The notes beneath the pieces were generated by a model. The model was given only the letters and a program-made list of their open reading frames with translations, was not told where the DNA came from and did not search any database. From Ghiorsea sp. (GTDB lineage Bacteria; Pseudomonadota; Zetaproteobacteria; Mariprofundales; Mariprofundaceae), in contig JAJFLD010000116.1 in the NCBI GenBank assembly GCA_021772875.1, forward strand, positions 1-31,232: a DNA stretch of 31,232 bases, in the 5' to 3' direction. This document shows, in pieces, positions 25,245-31,232 of this stretch. How positions within the stretch are numbered: position 1 is the stretch's first letter; every line of letters begins with the position of its first letter. The translations under genes were made by a program, and so were the position numbers.

Positions 25245-27092
25245 ATGACACAAGCAAAGAGAAAATTAGCAATCACTGAACTGGCGCTGCGTGATGGACA
25301 CCAATCATTGCTCGCCACACGTATGCGTTTGGAAGATATGTTGCCCATCTGCGAAAAAATCGATGCTATTGGCTATTGGTCTGTTGAAGCTTGGGGTGGT
25401 GCAACTTTTGATACCTGCCTGCGTTATTTGAAAGAAGGCCCTTGGATGCGCTTACGCGAAATCAAAAAAGCCTTACCCAATACCAATGTGCAAATGTTAT
25501 TGCGTGGTCAAAACCTGCTTGGTTATCGCCATTATGCCGATGATGTGGTGCGTAAGTTTGTCGATATGGCTTCAGCCAATGGTGTGGATGTTTTCCGCAC
25601 CTTTGATGCCATGAATGATTTGCGCAATGTGCGTACTGCCATCACCCAAGTGAAAGAAAATGGTAAACATGCCGAAGGCACGATTTGTTATACCACTAGC
25701 CCTGTGCACACACTTGATTATTTTGTTGATTTAGCAAAAGGTTTTGAAGATATGGGTTGTGATACCCTTGCCATTAAAGATATGGCTGGTTTATTAACCC
25801 CAACGGCCACCAAAAAACTTATCACTGAGCTGAAAGCTGCCTTAAACATTCCGCTACACTTACATTCTCATTCCACTTCAGGTGTAGCTGAAATGGTGCA
25901 ATGGGAAGCTGTGCATGCAGGTTGTGACATCATTGATACAGCCATTTCACCATTATCGGGTGGCACTTCACACCCAGCAACAGAATCTATGGTTGCAGCT
26001 TTTGCCGGCACACCCTTTGATACAGGGCTAAATTTAGAGGCGCTACAAGATGTTGCCGCTTACTTCCGCGAAATTCGTAAAAAGTATGCTCGTTTTGAAT
26101 CCGATGTTACGGGTGTAGATACCCGCGTTTTTGTGAATCAAATCCCAGGTGGTATGATTTCTAACCTTGCCAATCAACTGAAAGAGCAAGGCGCTTTAGA
26201 CAAAATGGAAGAAGTGTTAGAAGAAATCCCGCGTGTGCGTAAGGATTTTGGTTACCCTCCTTTGGTAACACCAACCAGCCAAATTGTTGGTACACAAGCT
26301 GTTTTGAACGTCGTTTCAGGCAAGAAATATAATGTCATCACCGAAGAAACCAAAAACTACCTCAAAGGCATGTACGGCAAAGCTTTAGGTGAAATTAATG
26401 TCGATGTGCAAAAGAAAGCGTTAGGCAATGAAGAAGCTATCAGTGTTCGCCCTGCCGATCTTATCCCTGATGAATTGGATGCCTTAACACGTGAACTTGG
26501 TGATAGAGCCAAATCCGTTGAAGATGTATTATCTTATGCCATGTTCCCATCAGTTGCTTTGGAATTCTTTGCCGAACGCGAGTCGGGCAACTTCAAACCC
26601 GAAGCGCTAGAAATGGCCGAAACTGCCATACCTGCAAGTGTAGCCCCTGCCTTAGCACCCACTGAATTTAACATCACCATTCATGGTGAACAATACCACA
26701 TTAAGATTGAAGGAACGGGTCATTTGGAAGACGACTTGAAACCATATTACGTCAAAGTTGATAATGTCTTGGAAGAAGTTTATCTCGAAACATTAACTGA
26801 AATGGTGCCTACAATTGATGGCCGCAGCATTGATGCTGGCCGTGTATCCAAAGGCTCTAAGCGCCCTAAAGCGCGTAATGATAGTGATGTCACCACCCCT
26901 ATGCCGGGAAGAATTGTTTCTTTGAATGTGGTTGTGGGCGACACTGTTACCGCAGGTGACACCGTTGTTACAGTAGAAGCCATGAAAATGGAAAACCCAG
27001 TACATGCGCCAGTTTCAGGTGTTATCAAGGCCATCCACGTGGTCGTAGGTGACACTGTCAATCCAGACGAATGTTTGATTGAAATCGAATAA
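25245..27092 (+). CDS. pycB: Pyruvate carboxylase subunit B (carboxyltransferase with biotin domain)
   Basis: A 615-residue protein that transfers the carboxyl group from biotin to pyruvate, giving oxaloacetate. The HMGL-like TIM barrel begins ITELALRDGHQSLLATRMR. The expected metal-coordinating lysine is K178 in LAIKDMAGLL and the metal histidines are H207/H209 in LHLHSHSTSG. After the conserved carboxyltransferase domain and a low-complexity linker, a biotinyl domain carries EAMKMEN with the biotinylated K581, 34 residues from the end. Architecture is shared with the alpha subunit of Na+-pumping oxaloacetate decarboxylase (OadA); pairing with pycA and lack of oadB/oadG favour pyruvate carboxylase. 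AAAGGA lies before the ATG. Confidence 0.92.
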   Translation: MTQAKRKLAITELALRDGHQSLLATRMRLEDMLPICEKIDAIGYWSVEAWGGATFDTCLRYLKEGPWMRLREIKKALPNTNVQMLLRGQNLLGYRHYADDVVRKFVDMASANGVDVFRTFDAMNDLRNVRTAITQVKENGKHAEGTICYTTSPVHTLDYFVDLAKGFEDMGCDTLAIKDMAGLLTPTATKKLITELKAALNIPLHLHSHSTSGVAEMVQWEAVHAGCDIIDTAISPLSGGTSHPATESMVAAFAGTPFDTGLNLEALQDVAAYFREIRKKYARFESDVTGVDTRVFVNQIPGGMISNLANQLKEQGALDKMEEVLEEIPRVRKDFGYPPLVTPTSQIVGTQAVLNVVSGKKYNVITEETKNYLKGMYGKALGEINVDVQKKALGNEEAISVRPADLIPDELDALTRELGDRAKSVEDVLSYAMFPSVALEFFAERESGNFKPEALEMAETAIPASVAPALAPTEFNITIHGEQYHIKIEGTGHLEDDLKPYYVKVDNVLEEVYLETLTEMVPTIDGRSIDAGRVSKGSKRPKARNDSDVTTPMPGRIVSLNVVVGDTVTAGDTVVTVEAMKMENPVHAPVSGVIKAIHVVVGDTVNPDECLIEIE

Positions 27093-27123
27093 GTCCAAAG
27101 TATAGAAACCCAAGCGTTAAAAG

Positions 27124-27161
27124 AAGCCCTGTCGTCATGCATTGGCAACAGGGCTTTTTTT
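27124..27161. terminator. Intrinsic terminator of pycAB, shared with a convergent gene
   Basis: AAGCCCTGT (27124-27132) pairs with ACAGGGCTT (27148-27156) across a 15-nt loop, and seven T residues follow on the plus strand (27155-27161). On the minus strand the same stem is followed by CTTCTTTT, so it may act both ways. It contains the last codons and stop (27135-27137) of the glycerate kinase gene. Confidence 0.88.
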
Positions 27162-28061
27162 ATGCGTGCTCACTTTCCTGCCCTTTTTATATGTCGCTTG
27201 GATAATTTTTTGCCTGGCATCCAAGCTCAACACCACATCTGCAAGCGCTGGCAATTGCTCTAAATTCAGCCGTGTTAACCGCTCATAATGTTGAATAAAC
27301 CGTTGCAATGCCAAGCTATCCATAGCCTGATTTTTTCTGCCTTTGAATGTCTTTTGCTCTTGCACACTTCGCCATTCCAACACCGAACAGAAGCTTGGAG
27401 CTTTCAAAAAGACTAACCCATCGATTTTATCAAATAATTGTTGGTATGGGCCAGCTAACAATTCATTCACCAACGTTCTCCAGCTTGCATCTTTATCTTC
27501 TTCAGCTTCAAGTGCATTGATGGGTGTGCATAAAGCTTCAATCATCTGCGGCGGTGTTGCCACACACCAGCCTTCAAACAACACAATATCCACAGGTGCT
27601 TGAATGCAAGGCCATAAGTCTTTGGGCTTTAAATCATCCTTGCTTTTATCAAACTGAGGCAGAAAAACATCATGCTCCTCGCCCGAAATAAGTTGTTCTA
27701 GCGTAGCCACCCCAAGCTTCACATCATGGGTACCAGGCACGCCACGGGTGCTAAATAAAGGGTGCAGCGTTTGAGCGCGTTGCAAGCGTTTCTGGCGCGA
27801 CAAATACAAATCATCAATAGACAGCACCACAGTTTTATAACCTTGCGCTTCAAGGATAAGTGCTAAAACACCTGCTAACGTCGACTTGCCGCTGCCTTGT
27901 CCGCCATTGATGCCAATAACCAGCCCTGTTGTTTCCTGTTTGCGTGATATCATCCATTGGGCCAAGGGTTTAAAGTAATCTTCAACCAAATTCATATAAT
28001 CTTGAGGTAGATTTTCCTGCTTGATATAAGCGCTTATGTTTTTGCTTAATGAGTTATCCAT
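27135..28061 (-). CDS. D-glycerate 3-kinase (plant/cyanobacterial GLYK family)
   Basis: A 308-residue P-loop kinase related to phosphoribulokinase and uridine kinase. It has GINGGQGSGKSTLAG (50-64, Walker A), SIDDLYLSRQKR, the substrate-loop motif STRGVPGTHD and VLFEGWCVATP. This set is typical of D-glycerate 3-kinase, which converts glycerate to 3-phosphoglycerate and closes the photorespiratory cycle in plants and cyanobacteria. It is unrelated to the bacterial GarK/GlxK families. With serA and a possible serine-glyoxylate aminotransferase in the same window, a glycolate or serine salvage role is plausible but inferred. The ATG lacks a good ribosome site. Its 3' end overlaps the pycAB terminator. 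Confidence 0.85.
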   Translation of the reverse strand: MDNSLSKNISAYIKQENLPQDYMNLVEDYFKPLAQWMISRKQETTGLVIGINGGQGSGKSTLAGVLALILEAQGYKTVVLSIDDLYLSRQKRLQRAQTLHPLFSTRGVPGTHDVKLGVATLEQLISGEEHDVFLPQFDKSKDDLKPKDLWPCIQAPVDIVLFEGWCVATPPQMIEALCTPINALEAEEDKDASWRTLVNELLAGPYQQLFDKIDGLVFLKAPSFCSVLEWRSVQEQKTFKGRKNQAMDSLALQRFIQHYERLTRLNLEQLPALADVVLSLDARQKIIQATYKKGRKVSTHKKSPVANA

Positions 28062-28207
28062 TAAATGTGTATTTCAAGGTCGATCAGAGCTTTATCCATC
28101 TTACTCCCCCCTCTCTTTATGCCCCTATCCTATGCCGTACAACTTAGTGAAGTTTAATCCTTGCTGCAATATGCATCTCTACTACCCTGCCCAACCCCAT
28201 AAATTAA

Positions 28208-28236
28208 TGGACAAAAACCACCCTTTATGTTAGAAA
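28208..28236 (+). promoter_or_regulatory. Candidate sigma-70 promoter of the 58-residue gene
   Basis: TGGACA (28208-28213) and TAGAAA (28231-28236) are separated by exactly 17 nt; the first matches the -35 consensus at five positions, the second the -10 at four. A start near 28243 gives a leader of about 40 nt that begins with a small hairpin (28243-28255). Confidence 0.55.
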
Positions 28237-28242
28237 CATAGT

Positions 28243-28255
28243 TGCTCGTTGAGCA
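28243..28255 (+). promoter_or_regulatory. Leader hairpin before the 58-residue gene
   Basis: TGCTC-GTT-GAGCA forms a 5-bp stem with a 3-nt loop at the predicted 5' end of the transcript. A stem at the extreme 5' end can protect an mRNA from decay. Short palindromes of this size also occur by chance. Confidence 0.35.
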
Positions 28256-28282
28256 GACTCTTTAACAACAAGGAGAACATTT

Positions 28283-28459
28283 ATGCTAGGTAGACATCAA
28301 CAAACCTCACCTGAAGAAAAAACACTGGTTACCTTAGAATGGAAAAACATGCACCAGTGGCATACACATGAAAAAAGACGTTTAAAAAGAGCAATGAACA
28401 AACGCATGAGACAATCTCAGAAGCTTGAGGTTAATTGGGATACAAGCCTAGTAGCTTAA
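28283..28459 (+). CDS. Unrecognised 58-residue basic protein
   Basis: A short gene with every sign of being real: AAGGAG 7 nt before the ATG, a promoter-like pair upstream and an intrinsic terminator 23 nt after the stop. The product begins MLGRHQQTSPEEK and has a central basic, probably helical stretch (about 28-48: 10 Lys/Arg, with HTHEKRRLKRAMNKRMRQS). I count 12 Lys/Arg against 6 Asp/Glu, four histidines and three tryptophans. There is no signal peptide, membrane segment or cysteine. The charge suggests nucleic-acid or ribosome binding, but this is a guess. It is monocistronic between glycerate kinase and a broken frame. Confidence 0.8.
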   Translation: MLGRHQQTSPEEKTLVTLEWKNMHQWHTHEKRRLKRAMNKRMRQSQKLEVNWDTSLVA

Positions 28460-28482
28460 TCTCATAAGCCACCATGATGCAG

Positions 28483-28510
28483 AAAGCCCTCCTTAAGCTG
28501 AGGGCTTTTT
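28483..28510 (+). terminator. Intrinsic terminator of the 58-residue gene
   Basis: AAAGCCCTC (28483-28491) pairs with GAGGGCTTT (28500-28508) over an 8-nt loop, followed by TTTTT to 28510. The 9-bp stem and T-run are a standard Rho-independent terminator. Confidence 0.88.
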
Positions 28511-28550
28511 CATGCCCAAGCTTCAACGCCACTGCTGAATAAAACATATC

Positions 28551-28984
28551 ATGAGCAGGTTTTACACTTCTCCTGCATCTGGCAAAATATCGCGCAGCTG
28601 CGCAGCCCTTTCAAAAACTACAATGTCAATATCAAGTCATGAAAGCCCGACACCACCACATTACATATCAAATACTTATGCGCTGGTAGCCCCCAAGCCC
28701 ATGCGGATATTCAACGAGATTTCAGCGATATCGATCCTGTAGTCGGTGTAAACAGACAAATGTGCGCAAGTGGTATTCCTGCTGATGCGATGACGATTGA
28801 TTGTTTAAAAAGCGGCAAACGGATTCTTCTTATTTTTCATGATGCACAACCTAAGCTGGTCAGCTATCAATTTTGCTTAAAAGATAGTGACCCTTATGAT
28901 GAGTTTAAAACAATTCCCCACTCAGCCCTCACCACACAACAGCTTTATGACTGGATGAAAGAGCGCTTTTTAATACAACATTGA
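28551..28984 (+). pseudogene. Probable frameshifted remnant of an unrecognised gene
   Basis: Protein-like sequence runs through two frames. From about 28555 one frame reads AGFTLLLHLAKYRAAAQPF and on to RHHHITYQIL, with no start codon before an internal ATG and a stop at about 28690. From about 28660 another frame reads YLCAGSPQAHADIQRDFSD and continues open to TGA at 28982-28984. The first ATG of that second frame is at 28760 and gives 74 residues (MCASGIPADAMTIDCLKSG to MKERFLIQH). The simplest explanation is one gene of about 140 codons with an indel between 28640 and 28690. I do not recognise the product. A genuine short gene starting at 28760 is the alternative; no ribosome site supports it. 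Confidence 0.5.
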
Positions 28985-29050
28985 TTCCATCCAAAAAATA
29001 TGTGGTTCAGGATGCTAAACTTTCACACTTAAAAGCGCCCTAGCCCTTTA

Positions 29051-29233
29051 TCAACAATCCACTTCTCTGATAGTGATATGTTTAGCCCCGCATACCGAGC
29101 AATGGAATCTATGCACTTCCTTACGAAGTTCATCAACAGATGTAAACGGCGTTTTCGATAATATTTTCGCCACGTCCTGCTGAAAATCGCATGCCGCGCA
29201 ATAAAGAAAATATGTCGTCCGCTTTTCTGCCAT
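29051..29233 (-). CDS. Small four-cysteine zinc-ribbon protein
   Basis: A 60-residue protein with two CxxC knuckles, C12-A-A-C15 (YCAACDF) and C45-S-V-C48 (HCSVCGAK), separated by 29 residues, the layout of a zinc ribbon. The ATG at 29233 follows AGAGG by 6-7 nt. It is the third gene of the regulator-nucleotidyltransferase unit, 41 nt downstream of the nucleotidyltransferase stop on the same strand. A decayed second copy of its first 17 codons lies at about 30592-30644. Zinc ribbons of this size often bind nucleic acid or protein partners; no specific function can be given. No terminator is apparent downstream. Confidence 0.75.
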   Translation of the reverse strand: MAEKRTTYFLYCAACDFQQDVAKILSKTPFTSVDELRKEVHRFHCSVCGAKHITIREVDC

Positions 29234-29286
29234 CTTCAACCTCTGCCACTAAATCTTGAGAAATCTTTCAACATTCAAGACTTGAA
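29181..29286. repeat. Intact copy of a ~106-bp diverged direct repeat
   Basis: This segment spans the last codons of the nucleotidyltransferase, the intergenic gap and the start of the zinc-ribbon gene. It aligns with 30592-30696 in the same orientation with about a dozen differences and two single-base gaps. Confidence 0.9.
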
Positions 29287-29994
29287 GCCCAAGCTTGTTA
29301 TGTTTGATACTTGCTTCATGCGGTCTAAAATAATTGTTAAACGTGCCTGGCTTGCTTCATCAGGCGGCAATTGACAAGGCAGTGCATCCTGAAAATCATC
29401 ATTGTTAAGCAACTTCATAAATTCTTCCGCTAAATACGAGCGCAAAACTTCAGAGCTTTGCATGACTTCATCAACAATGGTTACGCGACCATCAAGCACC
29501 GCAATCAAATCTTCAAGATCGTGGCTTGCCATATAATCTCCGTTTCCACGGCCATAAAAAGCTTCTAATTTAGTGGCTAAGAAACAGGGCGCTGCAATCA
29601 TGCTAATTTTCACACCATTAGAAAGTTTCACAGGTTCAGACGTATGCATGGCTTCTATGTACCACTTATTGGTATAGCCAAGAATGCCTTCTTTTGTTGG
29701 CATCACATCGACAATGAGCGAATCATAAATCCAGCGACACATTGGAGCCCCATCACTGGTATCTTCTTTGAAGCCTCTATCCTTAAGCTGTTGCGAGAGA
29801 ATGTAGTAATCATGATAGCTTAAAACCTCTACAATCACATCCACATCTTTTGTTTCTCGTGGTGGCGGTGCAGCAGGGTCGGTCACTAAAAATCCTGCTG
29901 TGCAGCCGCCAAGGAATACGACATCATTAACCAGTGATCCAAAACCGCTGGCAACCAACTCCAGCATTTCAATATTCGAGTCTCCCTCTCTCAT
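29275..29994 (-). CDS. Nucleotidyltransferase of the AbiEii-like (MNT) type
   Basis: A 239-residue protein with the polymerase-beta-type nucleotidyltransferase signature: GG at 29-30 (VVFLGGCTAGFL), the metal-binding pair D50/D52 in ETKDVDVIVEV, and a third acidic residue D96 in SLIVDVMPT. Further conserved pieces are FLATKLEAFYGRG and SHDLEDLIAVLDGR, features I associate with AbiEii/AbiGii-like toxins; those studied modify tRNA or other targets by nucleotide transfer. It begins 2 nt after the upstream regulator gene with no clear ribosome site, so it is probably translationally coupled. All three catalytic acids are present, so it should be active. The substrate is unknown. Confidence 0.82.
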   Translation of the reverse strand: MREGDSNIEMLELVASGFGSLVNDVVFLGGCTAGFLVTDPAAPPPRETKDVDVIVEVLSYHDYYILSQQLKDRGFKEDTSDGAPMCRWIYDSLIVDVMPTKEGILGYTNKWYIEAMHTSEPVKLSNGVKISMIAAPCFLATKLEAFYGRGNGDYMASHDLEDLIAVLDGRVTIVDEVMQSSEVLRSYLAEEFMKLLNNDDFQDALPCQLPPDEASQARLTIILDRMKQVSNITSLGFKS

Positions 29995-29996
29995 GG

Positions 29997-30506
29997 TTAA
30001 GACAACCGCTGCTTAAGTTGATCAATCGCCATATTCCTCTCCCTAGCCCTGCCGCCACGAACAGCATCAACCAAAGCTAATAGCTCATAAAGCTCTGCAT
30101 CATTCCGCGCACCCTTTGGTGCGTTCTTATGCAATGGTGAAAAGGATATGCCTCTCACCTCACCCTCGGCATCTGGCCAGACATGCGGTAGTTCGCTTGA
30201 TGCAACGAAGGATTCAGCAAGAAGCGGAGCAAATGATGCAGTTGGCATGCCTCTGCATGGCTCACCGATGTCTGGCACAAATACAAAGCGTATGCCATGC
30301 ACCAGCAGCTCTTTGAGGTTGGCCGATATCACCTTATAACCCTTATCTTTACGAATAAGGCCAGCCTTGATTAATTTCTGAATCGAGTCATGCACTCGCG
30401 ATGCACTAAGCCCTAACGATTCACCCAAGCGCTGCATTGTCCAAGACTCATTCCTGAGCACAACTAGCTTCAAAACAACATATATATCTTGCGGTTTAAG
30501 CTCCAT
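29997..30506 (-). CDS. Winged-helix regulator, probable antitoxin partner of the nucleotidyltransferase
   Basis: A 169-residue protein. Residues 1-65 form a winged helix: LKPQDIYVVLKLVVLRNESW, then a helix-turn-helix at about 24-47 (MQRLGESLGLSASRVHDSIQ), and a wing with IRKDKGYKVI. The C-terminal domain holds GEPCRGMPTASFAP, VWPDAEGEVRG and ELYELLALVDAVRGGRARERN, blocks I associate with regulators paired with this nucleotidyltransferase. ATG 30506 follows AGAGGTG at good spacing; a longer in-frame reading would cross the promoter and operator. AbiEi antitoxins likewise have a winged helix plus a second domain and repress their own operon, so a similar role is inferred. Direct AbiEi homology is not claimed. 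Confidence 0.75.
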   Translation of the reverse strand: MELKPQDIYVVLKLVVLRNESWTMQRLGESLGLSASRVHDSIQKLIKAGLIRKDKGYKVISANLKELLVHGIRFVFVPDIGEPCRGMPTASFAPLLAESFVASSELPHVWPDAEGEVRGISFSPLHKNAPKGARNDAELYELLALVDAVRGGRARERNMAIDQLKQRLS

Positions 30507-30521
30507 AATAACACCTCTAAT

Positions 30522-30545
30522 ATTCCATATTCTGGAATCTGGAAT
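30522..30545 (-). promoter_or_regulatory. Operator-like half-sites on the regulator promoter
   Basis: ATTCCA (30522-30527) and TGGAAT (30533-30538) form an inverted repeat with a 5-nt centre, and a second TGGAAT (30540-30545) repeats the half-site 7 bp away. The cluster covers the -10 box and part of the spacer, the right place for repression by a winged-helix dimer. Confidence 0.65.
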
Positions 30546-30557
30546 AAAGAATGTCAA
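30529..30557 (-). promoter_or_regulatory. Promoter of the regulator-nucleotidyltransferase-zinc ribbon unit
   Basis: The minus strand has a perfect -35 TTGACA (30557-30552), 17 nt, then CAGAAT (30534-30529). The start would fall near 30522, leaving a short leader with the AGAGG ribosome site before the ATG at 30506. Confidence 0.65.
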
Positions 30558-30591
30558 GCGCCATGGCCTTCAACAAAGTTAAACCAATTGG

Positions 30592-30696
30592 TGAGAATCG
30601 TATGCCGCACAATAAAGAAAAAATGTCGCCCGCTTTTCTGCCGCCTTCAACCTCTGCCACAAATCTTGGGAATTTTTTCAACGTTCAAGACTTGAC
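30592..30696 (-). pseudogene. Decayed second copy of the nucleotidyltransferase/zinc-ribbon junction
   Basis: Aligned with 29181-29286, this copy keeps the last bases of the nucleotidyltransferase, the intergenic spacer with AGAGG, and the first ~17 codons of the zinc-ribbon gene. The start ATG has become GCG (30644-30642) and the second cysteine of the first knuckle has become Tyr (YCAAY instead of YCAAC). Resemblance stops near 30589, after which the frame soon reaches TAA. It lies between hsdR and the regulator promoter, so it is a relic of a former cassette or of a duplication, not a working gene. Confidence 0.85.
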
Positions 30697-30743
30697 CCAA
30701 AAATTTCGTGCGCAAACTTTTTCCTCGTGCGTTACCTTCCTTT

Positions 30744-30783
30744 AAAAAGCTAACACCTTTATGTAGCGGGTTTTCTGGTGTGC
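30744..30783 (-). terminator. Possible terminator after hsdR
   Basis: On the minus strand GCACACC (30783-30777) pairs with GGTGT...GC (30757-30749, small bulge), followed by TTTTT (30748-30744). The stem starts at the hsdR stop codon. The loop is long (about 19 nt), so strength is doubtful. Confidence 0.4.
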
Positions 30784-31232
30784 TACAAATCAAAGCCACC
30801 ACTAATAATAAACTTCTGAAGCAGTTTGTCGATTTCCACATTCACCTTGAACTGTGAAATGCTCGCACCTTTCAATGCTTCAAAATAAGCTTTGGCTTTG
30901 GTTTTATCAACGCAGCTTTTTAAATCATCAAAGCGGCCAAATTCATTGATGTTGGCGGCAGTGATGCCTGCATTCATCATACGGCTTAGCTTGCTTTTAA
31001 ATGCGGCGATATTTTCATCGTCATTGCTACCCAACAGGCCAACTAGCTTGTTCATTTGCTCAATCTTAGCGGCAGCCAAATATTCTGTTATGTAGTCTCT
31101 AAAGGTTTTGCCTGCTTCAGGTTTAACATCACCACTTTGTACTTCATGCAGGAATATATTGGCAAATTTTTGTTCTTCCTGGGTGAGGGAAGCAAAAGAT
31201 TTATGCAACTCATCGATTAGTTTTTCATGGTC
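30783..31232 (-). CDS. hsdR: Type I restriction enzyme R subunit, C-terminal 149 residues only
   Basis: The frame is open from the right edge to TAG at 30785-30783. The visible part matches the helical C-terminal domain of HsdR, which docks on the HsdM/HsdS methylase: LTQEEQKFANIFLHEVQSGD, EAGKTFRDYITEY, NINEFGRFDDLKSCVDKTKA and the end IDKLLQKFIISGGFDL. HsdR is the ATP-driven translocase and nuclease of type I systems; its DEAD-like motor and nuclease domains must lie to the right. HsdM and HsdS would be expected upstream on the same strand. Internal starts exist, but the continuous frame and family match show that it is simply cut by the window. Confidence 0.88.
   Translation of the reverse strand, partial: DHEKLIDELHKSFASLTQEEQKFANIFLHEVQSGDVKPEAGKTFRDYITEYLAAAKIEQMNKLVGLLGSNDDENIAAFKSKLSRMMNAGITAANINEFGRFDDLKSCVDKTKAKAYFEALKGASISQFKVNVEIDKLLQKFIISGGFDL

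Noticed and set aside
23749..27092. Na+-pumping oxaloacetate decarboxylase or acetyl-CoA carboxylase
   Set aside because: There are no membrane subunits, no accB, and the biotin carboxylase has the VEHT motif of pyruvate carboxylases.
30647..30841. Open minus-strand frame between hsdR and the regulator
   Set aside because: It crosses the hsdR end out of frame and the decayed repeat; it has no ribosome site and is a by-product of the remnant.
1..31232. tRNA, rRNA, CRISPR arrays and insertion sequences
   Set aside because: Reading both strands by eye I saw no tRNA arm signature, no evenly spaced short repeats, and no transposase frame or paired terminal repeats; a tRNA-finder and repeat search would settle this.

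Overview
The window looks like a chromosomal segment of a Gram-negative, flagellated bacterium with a low-to-mid-40s GC content (judged by eye). It encodes lipid A export (msbA), an AMIN-type amidase, a two-subunit pyruvate carboxylase, amgK, an RpoN-type flagellar operon and an arsenite methylase. The overall character suggests a proteobacterium, and Zetaproteobacteria (Mariprofundus-like) would fit the gene set. That assignment is an impression from gene content, not a computed result.

Layout. 1-1894 (minus): a class V aminotransferase followed 8 nt later by serA, which runs off the left edge; this is a serine biosynthesis or salvage pair. 2170-4249: cysM (plus) converging on csrA (minus), then arsM (minus). 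4566-8680 (plus): an envelope block with N-acetylmuramoyl-alanine amidase, msbA, a DUF374 acyltransferase and a TfoX_N-like protein. 8689-15810 (minus): a tightly overlapping flagellar operon flgB-flgC-fliE-fliF-fliG-fliH-fliI-fliJ-motE, preceded by a textbook -24/-12 sigma-54 promoter. 16110-18721 (minus): hom and alaC; 18814-19761 (minus): a putative outer-membrane protein of unknown family. 19874-23674 (plus): clpS, argS, a SPOR-domain membrane protein and amgK. 23749-27092 (plus): pycA-pycB, ending in a strong intrinsic terminator that also overlaps the 3' end of a convergent D-glycerate 3-kinase gene (27135-28061, minus).

From about 28.2 kb the character changes. A small autonomous gene for a 58-residue basic protein has its own promoter, leader hairpin and terminator. 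A broken reading frame follows (28551-28984). Then comes a minus-strand three-gene unit: winged-helix regulator, nucleotidyltransferase of the AbiEii-like type, and a small four-cysteine zinc ribbon. To its right is the C-terminus of a type I restriction subunit HsdR. Between HsdR and the regulator lies a decayed second copy of the nucleotidyltransferase/zinc-ribbon junction, so the cassette has been duplicated or rearranged. The regulator promoter carries three TGGAAT-type half-sites and looks autoregulated. This end of the window is a defence or toxin-antitoxin-like island and is the best candidate for a poorly described system.

Metabolically, serA, the class V aminotransferase and glycerate kinase could together connect 3-phosphoglycerate, serine and glyoxylate/glycerate. 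Pyruvate carboxylase supplies oxaloacetate, and hom and alaC draw on aspartate and pyruvate/alanine. CsrA is a plausible post-transcriptional regulator of the flagellar genes in the same window.
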